Source of the DNA: Musa acuminata AAA Group
Taxonomy: Eukaryota; Streptophyta; Magnoliopsida; Zingiberales; Musaceae
NCBI RefSeq assembly: GCF_036884655.1
Contig: NC_088359.1
Span: forward strand, 15,481,501-15,545,500
Reading direction: 5' to 3'
Length of the DNA: 64,000 nucleotides
Notes under the pieces: model-generated
Seen by the model: only the letters and a program-made list of their open reading frames with translations
What the model was told of the DNA's origin: nothing
The model's database searches: none
Translations under genes and position numbers: made by a program
Shown: positions 1 through 12,189 of the stretch, piece by piece
How positions within the stretch are numbered: position 1 is the stretch's first letter
Layout of the letters: every line of letters starts with the position of its first letter

Positions 1-132
1 TCCCTTATGAACATGTCTAGATTCTATGGATACAAATTTTAGGGTATATTGATTAGAATCGAAAAGTAGGGAGCCATCATTTTCTTCTAATCTCCTCTTC
101 CCTTTATCCCTAGAGGATCTTCTAGAACTCAT
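1..132 (-). pseudogene. N-terminus of captured 'plant transposon protein'-like ORF (copy 1, cut by window edge)
   Basis: Reading leftwards from the ATG at 130-132 the frame is open to the window edge (44 codons). It begins MSSRRSSRDKGKRRL, matching the start MGSRRSSRDKGKRRL of the longer ORF at 26222-27331, and the following residues (LLFDS, then HVHKG) also line up with LFDS and VNKG there. The function is unknown. The family resembles the 'putative plant transposon protein' domain found in many plant repeats, which I infer from the longer copy. It lies downstream of a SIRE-like gag in the same orientation, as the second copy does. Whether the rest is intact cannot be seen. Confidence 0.6.
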
Positions 133-530
133 AAATACTGCTATTATGAAGATAGATAATGAGCAAGAGTAGATAATACAAAAGAGAAATCAATGCCTTT
201 TAGAGAATACCTTAGTTGTGATCTTCAAGAAGATGTAGGATTGATCCTTGATCTAGTAGGAAATAGGGATTTTTGGGCAACTAGAGGGAGAAAATGGTGT
301 TCAAAGGGGGTTTGGTGCTGTTTAGGGGAGTGGAAAATAAGTTGGGGTCGGTTCTACCACCGGCCCTAGCTTAGATTTATAAGGGAGCAGGTTGCTAGCG
401 GTGGCACCACTGGCTGGGCGATGCTACCGCCTGCCACCCGTGAGAGCTGGCGGTGCCACCGCCTATAGGCAGTGAGCACTGCTCACAAGGTTGTGTGGGG
501 TTGATGTGGGTGATTTCAACTTGAATGAAG
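133..530 (-). promoter_or_regulatory. Leader and promoter-like region of captured ORF copy 1
   Basis: This stretch aligns by eye with 27332-27720, upstream of the second ORF copy. Shared features on the minus strand are a TATA-like TATAAATC (374-381), GGCGGTGCCACCGCC-type palindromes around 400-470, and a possible 5'-UTR intron (donor AAG/GTATTCTC, acceptor AATAG/CAG just before the ATG). Conservation between two independent insertions supports a unit carried with its own leader. Promoter activity is inferred. Confidence 0.45.
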
Positions 531-1040
531 TTTTTGTTTGTGAAGCATACAACCTTATTTATATCGTCGAGTAAAAATTCACATCATAAGAGGAGAATAT
601 TCGTACGTTCATGATTGATCACATAAAATGCATGTCATACCCAAACATTATATAGAACTCATATGTTTATAATAAGTTCATGATTCATCATATCAAATTT
701 ATACACTAGCATCGTAAAACTCTTATGAAAAAATACATATGGCTTATTGTGCACACTATAAGATCATGATTCATGTGAGTGATCCAAAGAATGTCCGAAC
801 ACAAATTCATGATCTTGTTAGATGAAATTTGATCTGGGAAAAAGATTAAGGAATGTATCCGATAAATTTAGAAATCCGAAAGATGTGAGAAGGGGAATTC
901 ATGCATAAGAGTTCACAAGTTCCAAAATTTGAGAGATCAATGTTTAGTGTCTATCACACAAGATTGCATTATGAACTTACAAGTATCATTTTGTAATTGA
1001 TAGTTTTAATTCTAATGATCCCCTTTTTTTGTTTTTTTTG
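531..1040. other. AT-rich spacer between captured ORF and protease remnant
   Basis: I see no coding potential, RNA gene or repeat unit here. By position it is the equivalent of 28314-28502 in the second carrier element, with weak similarity near its right end. Confidence 0.4.
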
Positions 1041-2681
1041 GCTAGATAGCTTTATGAGTTATTTTGGATCTCTGGTCATAAACCTTGGGCACCCAAAAAC
1101 AAGATACCATCTCTTGCTCTCAGCTTGTGATGGTATACATTTTTACAAAAGAGGATGATTTTTAGGTATCCATTTGACCTTGGATGCCTCAAAAATCGAT
1201 CAGCTTGACTTATCATTTTGCATGGAGTTCTTTACGGTTCCTTTAGGAACCCAAATCAATTTGTGTGGACTACACTTTTTAAATGGACAAGATAAGCTAT
1301 ATGTCCAAGTTTGCAACAAAAGTTGTATTTCTTTTGGGGCGAAACATGCAAGGTAGGGCCTTTAACAAAGATAGTTGGATTATGGTGAGAGCTACTCACA
1401 AATCCGATTCTGCCATTTTTATGAATATAACCCTTGTTGGCAAGGATCATGTTCAAGGACTTGCTACCAACCTCAAATTTCTTCAAGGTATATTTGAGTA
1501 GCAAGTTTTCCTTTTGAAGTATTTCTAAATCATGGCATTTCATACATGGAGCTAAACTATCATTATGCTCCTTTTTTAATTTAACGAAATCACTAATAAG
1601 AGAACCATGCCCCTTTGTTAACAATTTATATTTTTACTAATTATTTTGCATTCATCAAATAAATCATGCAAAGCATTTAATAGTTCATTAAATGATAAAT
1701 TTGCATCTAATGAACTTGTTACCTCATCTCCAATGGCCATTAGCGCATAGTGAGCAACTTGCTCGGTGTTGGTTGGCTCCTCTTCTTCGGATGCATTTGA
1801 GTTGTCCCATATTGCTTTGAGAGCCTTCTTCTTTGGTATCCTCTTCTTGGCTTGGGGACATTCACTCTTGTAGTGTCCTGGCTTCTTACATTCATAGCAT
1901 ATTACTTGATATTTCTTGGGTTCAAATTTATTTTTAGTATCATTTTTAAATTTATTTTATTTAATAAATTTTTTGAATTTCCTTGTTAAAAGTGCCAAGT
2001 CATCATCAAAGTCCTCATCACTTGAGTTTTCTTTAGAATGGTGTGCTCAAGCTCTTCATGAGCTTTGCATGTCATTTCATAGGTCATTTGTGACCCAATT
2101 AGTTCTTTAAGAGGAAAATTATTTAAATCTTTGGTCTCTTGAATGGCTGTGACTTTAGGGTCCCAACTCTTTGGAAGGGATCTTAAAACTTTATTAACGA
2201 GTTCAAAATCCGAGAAACCTTTACCAAGTCCTTTTAGACCATTGACGACATCCGTAAATCGAGTATACATATCTCCAATGGTCTCACTCAGTTTCATCCG
2301 AAATAACTCATAAGTGTCCACTAAAAGATTAATTTTTGACTCCTTCACTCTACGAGTGCCTTCATGAGTCACTTTGAGTGTGTGCCAAATATCAAAAGCT
2401 GTTTCATAAATCGACACTCGATTAAACTCATTTTTATCTAATGCACAAAACAAGGCATTCATAGCCTTAGCATTTAAAGTGAAAGTCTTCTTCTCCAACT
2501 CATTCCAATCGTTAATTGGAAGAGAAGACTTTTGAAAACCATTTTCGACAACGTTCCAAAGCTCAAAATTCGTTGAAATTAAGAAGATCCTCATTCTAGT
2601 CTTCCAATATGTGTAATTCATCCTATTGAACATAGGCGGACGTGTAATTGAATGACCCTCTTGGTTGCTGGCAAATGTCAT
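1041..2681 (-). pseudogene. SIRE-like copia gag and start of protease, decayed
   Basis: Reading leftwards from 2681, the protein starts with the GHSITRPPMFNRMNYTYWKT block of UBN2-type copia gag and is open for 231 codons to 1986. After frame breaks the gag continues at about 1624-1256, where a second zinc knuckle (CNFCCKFGH in the intact relative) is damaged to FCCKLGH and has lost later ligands. A TAA stop stands exactly where the other two copies have TAG between gag and protease. The protease start (SKRWYL) follows at about 1100. The gag start is joined almost directly to LTR U3 sequence at about 2690, so the PBS and the 3' half of the 5' LTR are missing. Gag would form the particle; this copy is dead. 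Confidence 0.75.
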
Positions 2682-3451
2682 CTCTCTTTGGTGGTACTAC
2701 CGCTTGACACCTGACACTGGGTAGTACTACCGCTCAGTCTGGGTGGTACCACCGCTTAACAAAGCTCGGAGATCGAGCTTTGGCGGTACCACCGCCTGAC
2801 AGGGGCGATACCACCGTTGGCAGCAATAACTACCGACGGTGCCACCGCCTGATAGGGGCGGTACCACCACCCATAATTACTGGGAGATCGAGTCTCCTAA
2901 GTAGTGCCACCGCTAGCACTAGCGGTGCCACCACCGACGAAAATTCTAGGTCCTGATTGGGCCTTGAATCCGGCCTAAACCAGCCCATCTTAGGGCCCAA
3001 TTTGCCCCTAATTAAGTTATTGAGATTACCTCTCAATCCTAACTTAAATTACACTATAAATATGATAATTAAGACATGATTACTGCATTTCATATTCTGG
3101 TGCGTCAATTGCTCTTCCGGCATACTTCAGGCGAACATCCGACGAACTCTCGATAATGCTCCGGCGGACTCCCGGCAAGCTCCTGGACTTTGCGACAATC
3201 TTCTTGGTGAGTTCTAATGAGCTTCTATGGCAAGCTCCTGGACTTCTTGGTTGATTCTCGTAGAACTTCCGACGAACGTCCAGACTTCCAACGAACTCTC
3301 GAACTCCCAACGTGATCTCGATCTTGACTCCGCCACAACACCTGCTTTCTGTCTTACTGCCATCGTAGTTAATCCTATACAATTTTCACAACATATAGAT
3401 TAGATCAAACACATTACAATTGACTTCATCATCAAAATCTGAGATTCAACA
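2682..3451 (-). repeat. Partial 5' LTR of the left-edge SIRE-like element
   Basis: The right end reads (minus strand) TGTTGAATCTCAGATTTTGATG, the start of the SIRE-like LTRs in this window. It continues through the conserved block 'glutamine-poor' non-coding region with GGCGGT-ACCGCC palindromes (2690-2950). The R/U5 half, poly-C tract and PBS are absent. The junction to gag at about 2682-2690 is a deletion. Confidence 0.75.
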
Positions 3452-3505
3452 CTGGCTTGCTTCTAGCGATCTTCCGACGAGTTTTCGGTGAGTCTTCCAA
3501 CGGGC
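3452..3505 (-). repeat. Left piece of an older SIRE-like LTR
   Basis: The sequence resembles the CTTCCGACGA...CGGTGA part of SIRE-like LTRs. Its continuation is at 22003-22186, on the far side of the inserted LARD element. On its left the younger element (LTR end at 3451) cuts it off. Confidence 0.55.
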
Positions 3506-3958
3506 TGTCACGTACTTAGCTGGTTTTGCCTAAGTCGTGCGGCACCTTGCATGTCCGTCCGCAAAGGTCAGCCTCCCTGAAGCCTCCCATTGTCCCTTAG
3601 GACCAACAAAAGAGAGAACGGGCTAGAGAGAACGCCTCAATCGGGATCCATAAGCAAACATCTCCGAAAAAACACTTCATAGACAATGCAAATTACAAAC
3701 AGACTTTACAAGCTCTGAACAGTGGCACAACAAAGGGTAAAATGGTCCATTATAGATCGAAAATCTCTCGCACGTGTCCACATGACACAACCTTTATTTA
3801 CAAGCCTAAAGAGGCCACCAACCCAACTAAAATGGGACTATTAAGCCTTTGGCCGCCCCTCTACATGCTGTACAAGGCATGAACATGTCAAAAGACACAG
3901 ACATATATAATGCTTATGCATTACATCAAACACCTTGTTTAAAAGTTTGTTCGTGACA
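3506..3958 (-). repeat. 3' LTR of LARD-like element
   Basis: Starts TGTCACGTACTTAGCTGG and ends GTTCGTGACA on the plus strand. It is a direct repeat of 21556-22002. Confidence 0.8.
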
Positions 3959-3972
3959 TTCTCCCCCACTTA
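3959..3972 (-). other. Polypurine tract of LARD-like element
   Basis: The minus strand reads TAAGTGGGGGAGAA immediately before the LTR. This is the expected plus-strand priming site and sets the element's orientation. Confidence 0.7.
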
Positions 3973-6911
3973 TTCCTTCGACGTCCTCGTTGAAGCCTTT
4001 GTCGACACTGCAACTCCTCGCCTTTACTGAGTCTTCAATCTTCTGCTCCAGCTACAATGCGCCTCTTGGCTCCTAGCTGCTCTCCGCTGCTGTTTTTGAG
4101 TAGTCGAACCTTTGATCCGCCATGCTACTTCAACTCACCAATGACTCTAACTCTGGTGTGAGGTTGGCTGAGTTGTGTTGATCCTTGTTGATTCCTGCGG
4201 ATCCCCCAGATGAAGGAAAAGACCATCCTTACTGCGCCAGTCTCTCAAATGCCTCATGCTGCTTGAACTGGGTGGATGCTTGTTGGAGCTTTAACGAGCA
4301 TCGTCTCGTAAACTTCTGAAGTTTTGGGTCCTTCCTCCACAAAGTTTGCTCATTGACTCTTCCTTCACTTAGTTGTCACATCCAAGTAGGTTCGCATCAC
4401 TTCCTCTTTCGATTGGCATTTCGTTGGGAAATGAAGCAGACAATCTACTCTCAGTAGCACTGATCACCGTTGGTGAGGATTTGATAACTATTGTCTTTCA
4501 TTATCTTCGAAGGGTCTTTGAACTTGTGCAGAGCTCCTCTACTGGATAGATAAGAGAATTGGGGTACTCGGTTTCGCCCATTCTCTTAAGGGTTGAGAAG
4601 GCAAAGGTTACTTGACTTCGCCCGCCTCCTCGAGGTTGTACTCCATGCATCGAGCTGGTTACTAGCCTTCGCCTGCTCTTTGCTCACACTTCTGAAGCAC
4701 TTGAAGTGTTTGCATTCCTTGCGTTGAGTTAGTTACTGTGATTCACCTTCTCAATGCCATCGAACTTCTGGAATGCAGGAAGTTTTCACCCCAACTTAGA
4801 GTAATTCTCTCATAGGTTTCGTCGCCTCTGGGATTGTACCATCTTCTCCATCAATCCTGCTGCCTACTCCACTGAGTAGCATAGGTACAGCACCGCGTAC
4901 TGCCTGCTTCGTTCCTTGGTTATGCGCTCTTGCATGACCCAAAGTCCTTCACTTTTGGCTATCTTGATGAGAAGTTCATTGACACCGGTCTTACGAAGTT
5001 CCTCGGCCTCTGCCCTTCAGCCTTGTCTCGGTACTTGGAGATTGCCTCTGCATGCTCCACCTCCTCAGCCCCTTTTACGACCAAGCGCTCTCCCTCCATG
5101 AGAGCAAGGGATCAATGATTTTCACGGAAGTCCCGCCTCTGCGGTACCATGGCGCTGCCATACCCATGGCCCTACTATCCATCGCCTCGCATCTGCATCC
5201 CTTTTCTTCACGATCAGTAGATATGTCTCCGTGGCACTCCTCTGAGTCCACCTCCATTCTAACTGATGCTTGATTTTGGGTAGCTAAGTCCCTCTGGATT
5301 CATCGTCGCTTCCTCGCCCCTTTCAACCCCCTGCTTCAATACCTCTGTGTTCTCCAAGCAGTCCGTTTGGTCGATGGAAAGACAGACTGCAACTCCCATG
5401 CATGGCCTTTGCCATCACGTTGTAGGGTTTGCACCGATTCTGTTCTCCTTAGCTTCCTTGGTAGCAACGTTCGCTTACTCGACCTTGTCCTCTGACTTGC
5501 CGGGCTCCCTTAAGCGAATATGAGCTCTGGAGCAGTCCAACTCTCCAACTGCTTCGATCATACCTCTGCATGATCAAGTCCCTCCCATGGAACTCACTGG
5601 TACTTGCATTCGAACTTTTCCCTTGGTGGAACATAGCCTCATATGCTGATGACCAAGGCTTTCATCTGATGCAAAATTCGATGCATGCACGGAAGACCCG
5701 CCTCTGCGGTACCATGGCCTTCAGTTCTTGAATCCATAGCCCTTCTTGCCATCGTTGTTCACCGAAGTGGAGCTTCCAGTAGCTCCCGATCATACCTCCA
5801 TATGATCTAGTCCCTCACGGGACTATGTCGTGTGTATCGCATTGCCACGAACTGTTCCACCACGATCCGCTACACCATGTCGCCTCTTCGTGACATCTCC
5901 ATTGCATTATGATCCTTGTGGAATAAACTCGAATTGTGAACCCTCCATGTGTGGCCTCTGCCAATACATCGCAGAGTCTCTTTCAACTTCGATTTTGTTC
6001 GCTCCTTTGGCAATCGACCTTCATCCACCCACTCTTGGGTCACACCTAGATGAAGCACCGCTCTAGGACAGTCCGTCGCTTAGTAGCTCCCGAAGTCCAC
6101 CGAATTCATTGTAATTTGTGCACCATTATCTGGATCCTAGGCCTCTGCCCCTACCAGCACAATCTCCGCTGCGCACCGCTTCCTTCACGGCAACTTGAAT
6201 GGCAACACTGTGGCATATTCTTCAAGAGTACCCACCTCTGCATCCTCTTGCCCCTTGCTAAGGCCTTCTGAACCCAACTTCGCCTCCGCAAATTGAGTCA
6301 CCTTAGTTCTTCCATCAAATGCTTCTCCGAGATAAAGTGCATGTGCCCCGAAGCTCCCTTCGTCTTTGGCACCATGCAAGATGAGTCTGCTCCGTCAGAA
6401 TGAAGGACCCATGGAACAACATGATCCTACTCTTGCCTCTGCAAGAGTTCATGTCCTTGACCTCTATCTAAGGAAAGCACTGTGCCTCTGCTCCACGTTC
6501 CAACTTCTATGCTGGCTCCCTTCATGCGGCTTGAGTACTTCGCCAAGTTACACCCAAGTTGCTCCGCTCCTCATTTTCACATTGAGTCGATGGTGGCCCT
6601 CGCGTCCACCATTCCATGGGTCAGCGCTCCCTTGAGTCCGATCTCCACATCGACTCCAAGTGTGCCTTCATTTGTGTTGTTTTGGGTCGCTCCTCCACTT
6701 GATCTCGCAATGCATTCTCATAAGCGAGATCATGCGATGACTCCTCGCCGCTTGCTCAGTCCATCGAGCTTCGTGGAGTTGTTGTTTGTTGAGGTACTCC
6801 TCCTCAACATGTGAGGTCCGTCTCACATGATTCTCCCTCTAGAGAGCCGGGACTTATCTCTCCTGGATAACTATCCCATTGGAGCAACATCTCTCTTCGT
6901 TTCAGAGACCA
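3973..6911 (-). other. LARD interior, non-coding
   Basis: This is GC-richer than its surroundings. Short blocks recur, for example CCGCCTCTGCGGTACCATGG near 5130 and 5697. All open frames are short, differ between strands and show no recognisable domain. Confidence 0.5.
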
Positions 6912-6916
6912 CCATT
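6912..6916. repeat. TSD (ACCAT) of gypsy solo LTR, left copy
   Basis: ACCAT directly precedes the LTR start TGTAATATCCC and is repeated at 20851-20855 directly after the LTR end GGGGCGTGACA. Confidence 0.85.
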
Positions 6917-7400
6917 GTAATATCCCTCGCTTTTAAAAATTATTAATAAAGATTTATTTATAAATCGGGGGACCTATATGTAAATATGGAAATTTTAAGG
7001 ACTAAATTGTTAAGTTGTAAAAAGAAGAAAATAAAGAAAATCGAAAATTTCGATTTTATCCCACCACCTCCCACGCTCTCTCTGTTTCTCGAAGAAGCGG
7101 TGGGGCGTGGGGAGAAGAAGAAGAGAAGTAGAGGGAGAAGAGAAGAAGAGGGAAAAGAAGAGAGGAAGAAGAGGGAGAAGAGAAGAAAAGAAGAAGTAGA
7201 AGAGAGGGAAGATGGAGAGGAGAAAGAGAGGCAGCTGCAGCAGCTAGGGCTGCAGCACCTCTGTTTCCCGCAGGTGGAAACAGAGGAGAGGATGTGCGGG
7301 GCGTTGAGGATGAAAAGGGAAGAAGAAGAAGAGAGGAGGATAGCTGCGGCAAGGCTGCAGCGAGGAGGTGTGTGGCATTGGGGAGGAAAAGGGAAGAGAA

Positions 7401-7454
7401 GAAGAAGAAGAAGAAGAAGAAGAAGAAGAAGAAGAAGAAGAAGAAGAAGAAGAG
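7401..7454 (+). repeat. GAA microsatellite inside gypsy A LTR
   Basis: About eighteen consecutive AAG/GAA triplets lie within the purine-rich 5' part of the LTR. The complementary TTC runs recur at about 11232-11268 and 16803-16843 in the other LTR copies. Confidence 0.85.
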
Positions 7455-7643
7455 AGGAGGATAGCTGCGGCAAGGCTGCAGCGAGGAGGTTTGTGGCCTT
7501 GGGGAGGAAAAGGGAAGAGGAGAAGAAGAGAAGGAGAAGAAGAGGGAAAAGAGAGGGAAGACGGAGAGGAGCGAGAGGTGGCAGCAGCTAGGGCTGCAGC
7601 ACCTCTGTTTCCTGCAGGTGGAAACAGAGGAGACGTGTGGGGT

Positions 7644-7648
7644 GTCGG
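7644..7648. repeat. TSD (GTCGG) of gypsy A element, left copy
   Basis: GTCGG precedes the LTR end at 7649 and is repeated at 17232-17236 just after the LTR at 17231. Confidence 0.85.
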
Positions 7649-8888
7649 TGTCACGCCCCTCAAATATATCCGTGATTTTAAAACAATTTTCATCACAGAC
7701 CAATCCATCCAGGATCCAAACTAACGTTTGAGGACACTGAAAAACATTCAATCAAATTCACATCCATAAAACCTGTGCATTTTAAAATCATATATCACAT
7801 CACTCGATAATTCACATTTATGGCAACCCAAACCAACTTGACAAACATGAACAATATTTATAAATCCACAAGCTAAATAAATTATACAATCAGAACTCCA
7901 ACTATTCACCACAAGTTCGTATCATCATAAATTAGACTTAACATTCTGAAATTCCAAATAAGAGAGATCTCCTAACACTTTTACACAGTATATCCATTTC
8001 GGTTCATCGACAACATTTCATTACATACAAAACATACTTATACAACAATATCATAATAACCACCCAGACTTGCCCATAATTCTGAATAGCTATCCACTGC
8101 CTCAGCCCAAATCAACATCTCGAAGAGTGACAAGCTGACCTGAAAGATTTATATAACAACGGAGTGAGCCAAAAACGGCTCAACAAGTGACAAAGCATAT
8201 TCAGAACAAAAGGAACGGTTTCAAACGAGTAAGGTATCATAATGCAAGGCAGAATACAAGAATTCTCAAGGATACCATCTCAATAGATACCAAATCATAC
8301 GTATCATGTCATTCAAAACATATTTGATCCATAACGAATGGAGCATAGAGTAATTGGAACATATCAATGGCAGATAGGACATTTCAGAACATATCAGTTC
8401 ATAGCAAATGGAGCACAGAGTAATTGGAGCATATCAGTAACAAAGGAAACATATCGGAGCTTATCAATGACAGATAGGACATTTCAGAACATATCAGTTC
8501 ATAGCAAATGGAGCACAGAGTAATTGGAGCATATCAATGGCAGATGAAATGTTCCGGAGCATATCAACGATATATGGAACATTTCGAAGCATATTATCAG
8601 TGAATGAAGCATTTCAGAGCATAACAAAAACAAATATCGTACAGAAGCTCAAACGTCGTCTTTGACGTTGCAAACATATCAATCTTATCCAAAGCATGTA
8701 CAGAAACACATAACCAAAGCTCTGGATATCATATCAAACATACAGAAGGTGTAGTGGGATCTCAGTCAGAATGTGATTCATCCATTTCTGAATGACCACC
8801 TGACAAAAGTCTCCCACGTCTGAGAGCTCCATCCACCCACGTCTAGGTGAAGTCAAAGGGGGCCGGCAGAGCATCGCAGGCTCTAAGC

Positions 8889-8990
8889 AATATCCCACAA
8901 AGCGGGACCCCACAAAGCGGGCAAATAAGCGCATACCAGAATATCCCACAAAGCGGGACCCCACAAAGCGGGCAAATCAGCGCATACCCT
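8889..8990. repeat. Tandem duplication with ATCCCACAAAGCGGG units
   Basis: The CCCACAAAGCGGG motif occurs four times in two about 50-bp units. The same duplication is present in the other LTR (14478-14579). The solo-LTR copy (about 19430-19507) has only three motifs. Confidence 0.8.
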
Positions 8991-10961
8991 TTACCATTTC
9001 TGGCAAAGGTCCAGACAATCCCACACACCAGAGTACAAAAGGGCAGTTTCAACAATAAGTAGCATATATCGGAAGCACACGCGGAACAACGAAGCGTACA
9101 TGTGCCTTTACGAGTCAATCCGAAGTAAGCAATAATCTTTCACAAGTATATTCAGATTTGAAAGGAATTGAAAGCAAGGGCACATATGGAATCCAAGCAA
9201 TCACATATAACTCAATTCAATAAGAAGATTTGATGAATTCAATGTCCAAAGGAATGAAACTGGAATAGGCACATATCGAAAGCAAATGCGGAACAATAGG
9301 ATATACATGTGCCTATATGAGTCAATACGATATAGCATAAACGTTACACAACAGTTTTCAAGAATGCAATAATTTTAAGGACAAGAGCATACAAGAATTC
9401 AAAGCAGTAATATAAAGCTCAATTGAATAAGAAAGCTAAAGGATATCAATTTCCAAAGGAATGAAACCAGAATATGAGAAATCGACCAAAGCTCGATTTC
9501 TGGCAGAATACAGAAGGCACATTGAACAAATGATTCAAACTATCAATCATGCTCCAATTTACTCAGAAATAATCATTGGATAATACTTTTAGATAAGACA
9601 GGCTTCATATGAATTGAACTGTCCAACAGAGAGAGTTACAAATAATTTGGTAAGCAAGTGTCGTAGAACAAAATCTCTGTCGGCAGAATTCATAATGTCA
9701 TATTCAACAGATAACTGGACAGGTGTTTGGATTCCAAATCTTTCAATCCATATATCAAGGAAAGGTCTACGAGTCTAGTTTCCAATGAAATCAGTTTTGA
9801 ACAAATCAGAGTTTCCAACAAAGACTTATAGGCAGCTCGGTATCAAAAGGTCAGAATCTCAGAAGTTGCACAGATTCGAATCGTTACGTCTAAACAGGAG
9901 ATATATCAAATGCAAGGCTAGAACAATTCAAAGTTCCTCATATTTAAAGCAAATGTAGAGATAAAAATGGCAGTGAGGAAAGATCAGGATACTTGCAATA
10001 AGACATATCAGAGCAATTATAGGAGAAACGATCAGGGAACTTGCAATAGAAAGGATCGAAACATTTGCAATAGAAAGGATCGAAACAAGCGGGAAACTTG
10101 CCTTTCAAAGATTTCGATCCGAAGATCCAAAGAAGGTGCCAGCCCAAATCCTTCTACTTTTCCTTCGTGTCCTCTCTCTGTTTCGTTTTGTGTTCTCGTT
10201 TTCTTCCTTTCTTCGCAACTACACCACGTGTCGAACATCGAGGCACAGTCACCTGCTCTCTCTTACTCTCATTCCTTCTTTTTCTTTCCCAAACACAGCT
10301 GCCACAGCCGCCGCCGCTGCCGCTGCCACAATCGCAGCCCCTTCCACCGCACTATCTTCCTTCCTCCCTTCTCTCGCAGACATAACTATTGCATACGCAG
10401 TCGCTGCCGCTGCGGCCGCAATCCCATCCGCAGCCCCTTTTTCCCCCTTTCCATTCTTTTCTTTCCCAGCTGCAACTGCCGCAGTCGCAGTCGCAACCAT
10501 GGCCGCAGCCACCACAGCCGCAGCCTCTTCTTTCTCCCCTGCTCTATTTCCTCTCCTTCTCTTCCAGCTGCAACTGCCACTGCCACAGCTGCCTCTCCTT
10601 CTCCTCTTCCTCTCTTCTTCCCTTTTCCTTTCTCTTCTTCTTCCTTTCCTTCTCTTCTTTCCCAGCTGCACTACTGCAGTCGCAGCCTCAGCCACGGCCA
10701 CAGCCTTTTCTTCCTCCCTTGCTCATCTTCCTCTCCTTCTTCTCTTCCAACTGCAGCTGCCATCGCAGCAGCCGCAGCCCCTTCTCTTCTTCCTCCCCTT
10801 CCCTTCTTCCTTCCTCTTCCTCTTTTCCTGCCACAGCTGCAGCTGCCACAGCCGCAGCCGCAGCTACTTCTTTCCCTTCTCCTCTTCCTTCTCCTTCCTT
10901 TCTTCTTCTTCTCTTCTTCTCCTTCCTCCCCTTCTTCTCCCCGACGAACAGCACCTCCTTT

Positions 10962-10990
10962 CCTCTGTTTCCTCCTGCAGGAAACAGAGG
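10962..10990. repeat. Hairpin CCTCTGTTTCC / GGAAACAGAGG, first of a recurring series
   Basis: Perfect 11-bp arms with a 7-base loop. Related hairpins are at 11057-11085 (one mismatch), 11301-11329 (perfect) and 11477-11503 (12-bp arms, CGA loop). Equivalent copies are in the 5' LTR, the first at 16534-16562. Confidence 0.85.
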
Positions 10991-11669
10991 TGCCGCCTCT
11001 TCACCCGCTTCTTCTTCTCTTCTTCATCACCTTCTCTTCGAACGCCCCACACCTCTCCTCTGTTTCCACCTGCAGGAGACAGAGGTGCTGCAGCCCTAGC
11101 TGCTGCCACCTCTCGCTCCTCTCCCTCGTCCCTCTCTTTTCCCTCTTCTTCTCCTTCTCTTCTTCTCCTCTTCCCTTTTCCTCCCCAACGCCACACACCT
11201 CCTCGCTGCAGCCTTGCCGCAGCTATCCTCCTCTCTTCTTCTTCTTCTTCTTCTTCTTCTTCTTCTTCCCTTCTCCTCCCCAACGCCCCACACATCCTCT
11301 CCTCTGTTTCCACCTGCGGGAAACAGAGGTGCAGCAGCCCTAGCTGCTGCTGCTGCCTCTCCCTCTCCTCTTCATCTTCCCTCTCTTCTACTTCTTCTTT
11401 TTTTCTCTTCTCCCTCTTCTTCCTCTCTTCTTTTCCCTCTTCTTCTTCTTTCTTCTCTCCTCACGCCCCACCGCTCCTCTCTGTTTCTCGAAGAAACAGA
11501 GAGTGCGTGGGAGGCGGTGCGATAAAACCGAAATTTTCGGTTTTCTTTATTTTCTTTTCATTTTGCAACTTAGCAATTTAGTCCTTGAAATTTTCATATT
11601 TACATATAGGTCCCCCGATTTATAAATAAATCTTTATTAATAATTTTCAAAAGTGAGGGATATTACACT

Positions 11670-11682
11670 CTCCCCTCCTTAA
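11670..11682 (-). other. Polypurine tract of gypsy A element
   Basis: The minus strand reads AAGGAGGGGAGAG directly before the LTR start TGTAATATCCC. An identical tract occurs at 62292-62304 in gypsy B. Confidence 0.8.
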
Positions 11683-11749
11683 AAGAAAATTTAGTCCTCT
11701 AAATTGATAATAGCTCAATCGATGAAAAGATGAGGATTATGATATTTTT

Positions 11750-12015
11750 ATTTCCTCCTCCTTGATCCTCAATAGACGGTAACCCGACCTTCAATCAATT
11801 TCTAAAAGTACTTGCGCACCCTGCAATTAATCAAGCAAGTCGTTACTTCAGGAAATACTCATTTTTGATGGTCACCTGATTCAACTATCTATAATCATTA
11901 CAAAGCCTCAATGTTCCATACATCTTTTTAACTAACACCGGAGCACCCCAAGATGAAATATTAAGCCAAATAAAATCCTCATTTAACAATCCTTGTAGTT
12001 GCTTTTCCAATTCCA
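11750..12015 (-). pseudogene. Gypsy RT remnant (N-terminal part)
   Basis: The minus-strand translation shows WGAPVLVKKMYGTLRLC and then, after stops and frame breaks, SGYRLLRIKEEE. These are the SPWGAPVLFVKKKDG and SGYHQLRIKEED blocks at the start of gypsy reverse transcriptase. The catalytic YVDD region and everything after it are missing, and the RT scrap runs straight on to the PPT. Confidence 0.7.
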
Positions 12016-12189
12016 CTTACTCAAATGATATCTTTCTGTAGAGAGGCTTAGATATTGGGATTGTCCCAAGGACCAAATCAAAAGCAAAATCACATTTGGA
12101 GGTAATCCAAACAAGTCATCCTGGGATACATTAGGCAAGGAGATAAATGATGTCCAGTACTCTCAAAATAAAAGATCGACTGATCAAAT

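Larger units (their letters stand above)
7649..11669 (-). repeat. 3' LTR of gypsy A element
   Basis: The plus strand starts TGTCACGCCCCTC and ends GAGGGATATTACA. It contains AGCATATCA-type minisatellite units (8330-8600), a duplicated block with ATCCCACAAAGCGGG (8889-8990), and a pyrimidine-rich half (10270-11500) with recurring hairpins. Long open frames in that half are serine/leucine or arginine/glutamate low-complexity artefacts. Confidence 0.9.

Noticed and set aside
4916..6814. Several 60-110 codon plus-strand frames in the LARD interior
   Set aside because: Overlapping frames on both strands without domains, in a non-coding LARD interior whose orientation is minus.
6986..7751. Long open frames rich in Arg/Glu or Ser/Leu in the GAA-rich LTR part
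   Set aside because: They arise in several frames on both strands from GAA/TTC simple repeats inside an LTR and show no domain.
9967..11581. 458- and 481-codon open frames on the plus strand
   Set aside because: Low-complexity Ser/Pro/Leu/Ala strings in a pyrimidine-rich LTR. The paired LTR at 15499-17145 has the same frames broken at different places by indels.
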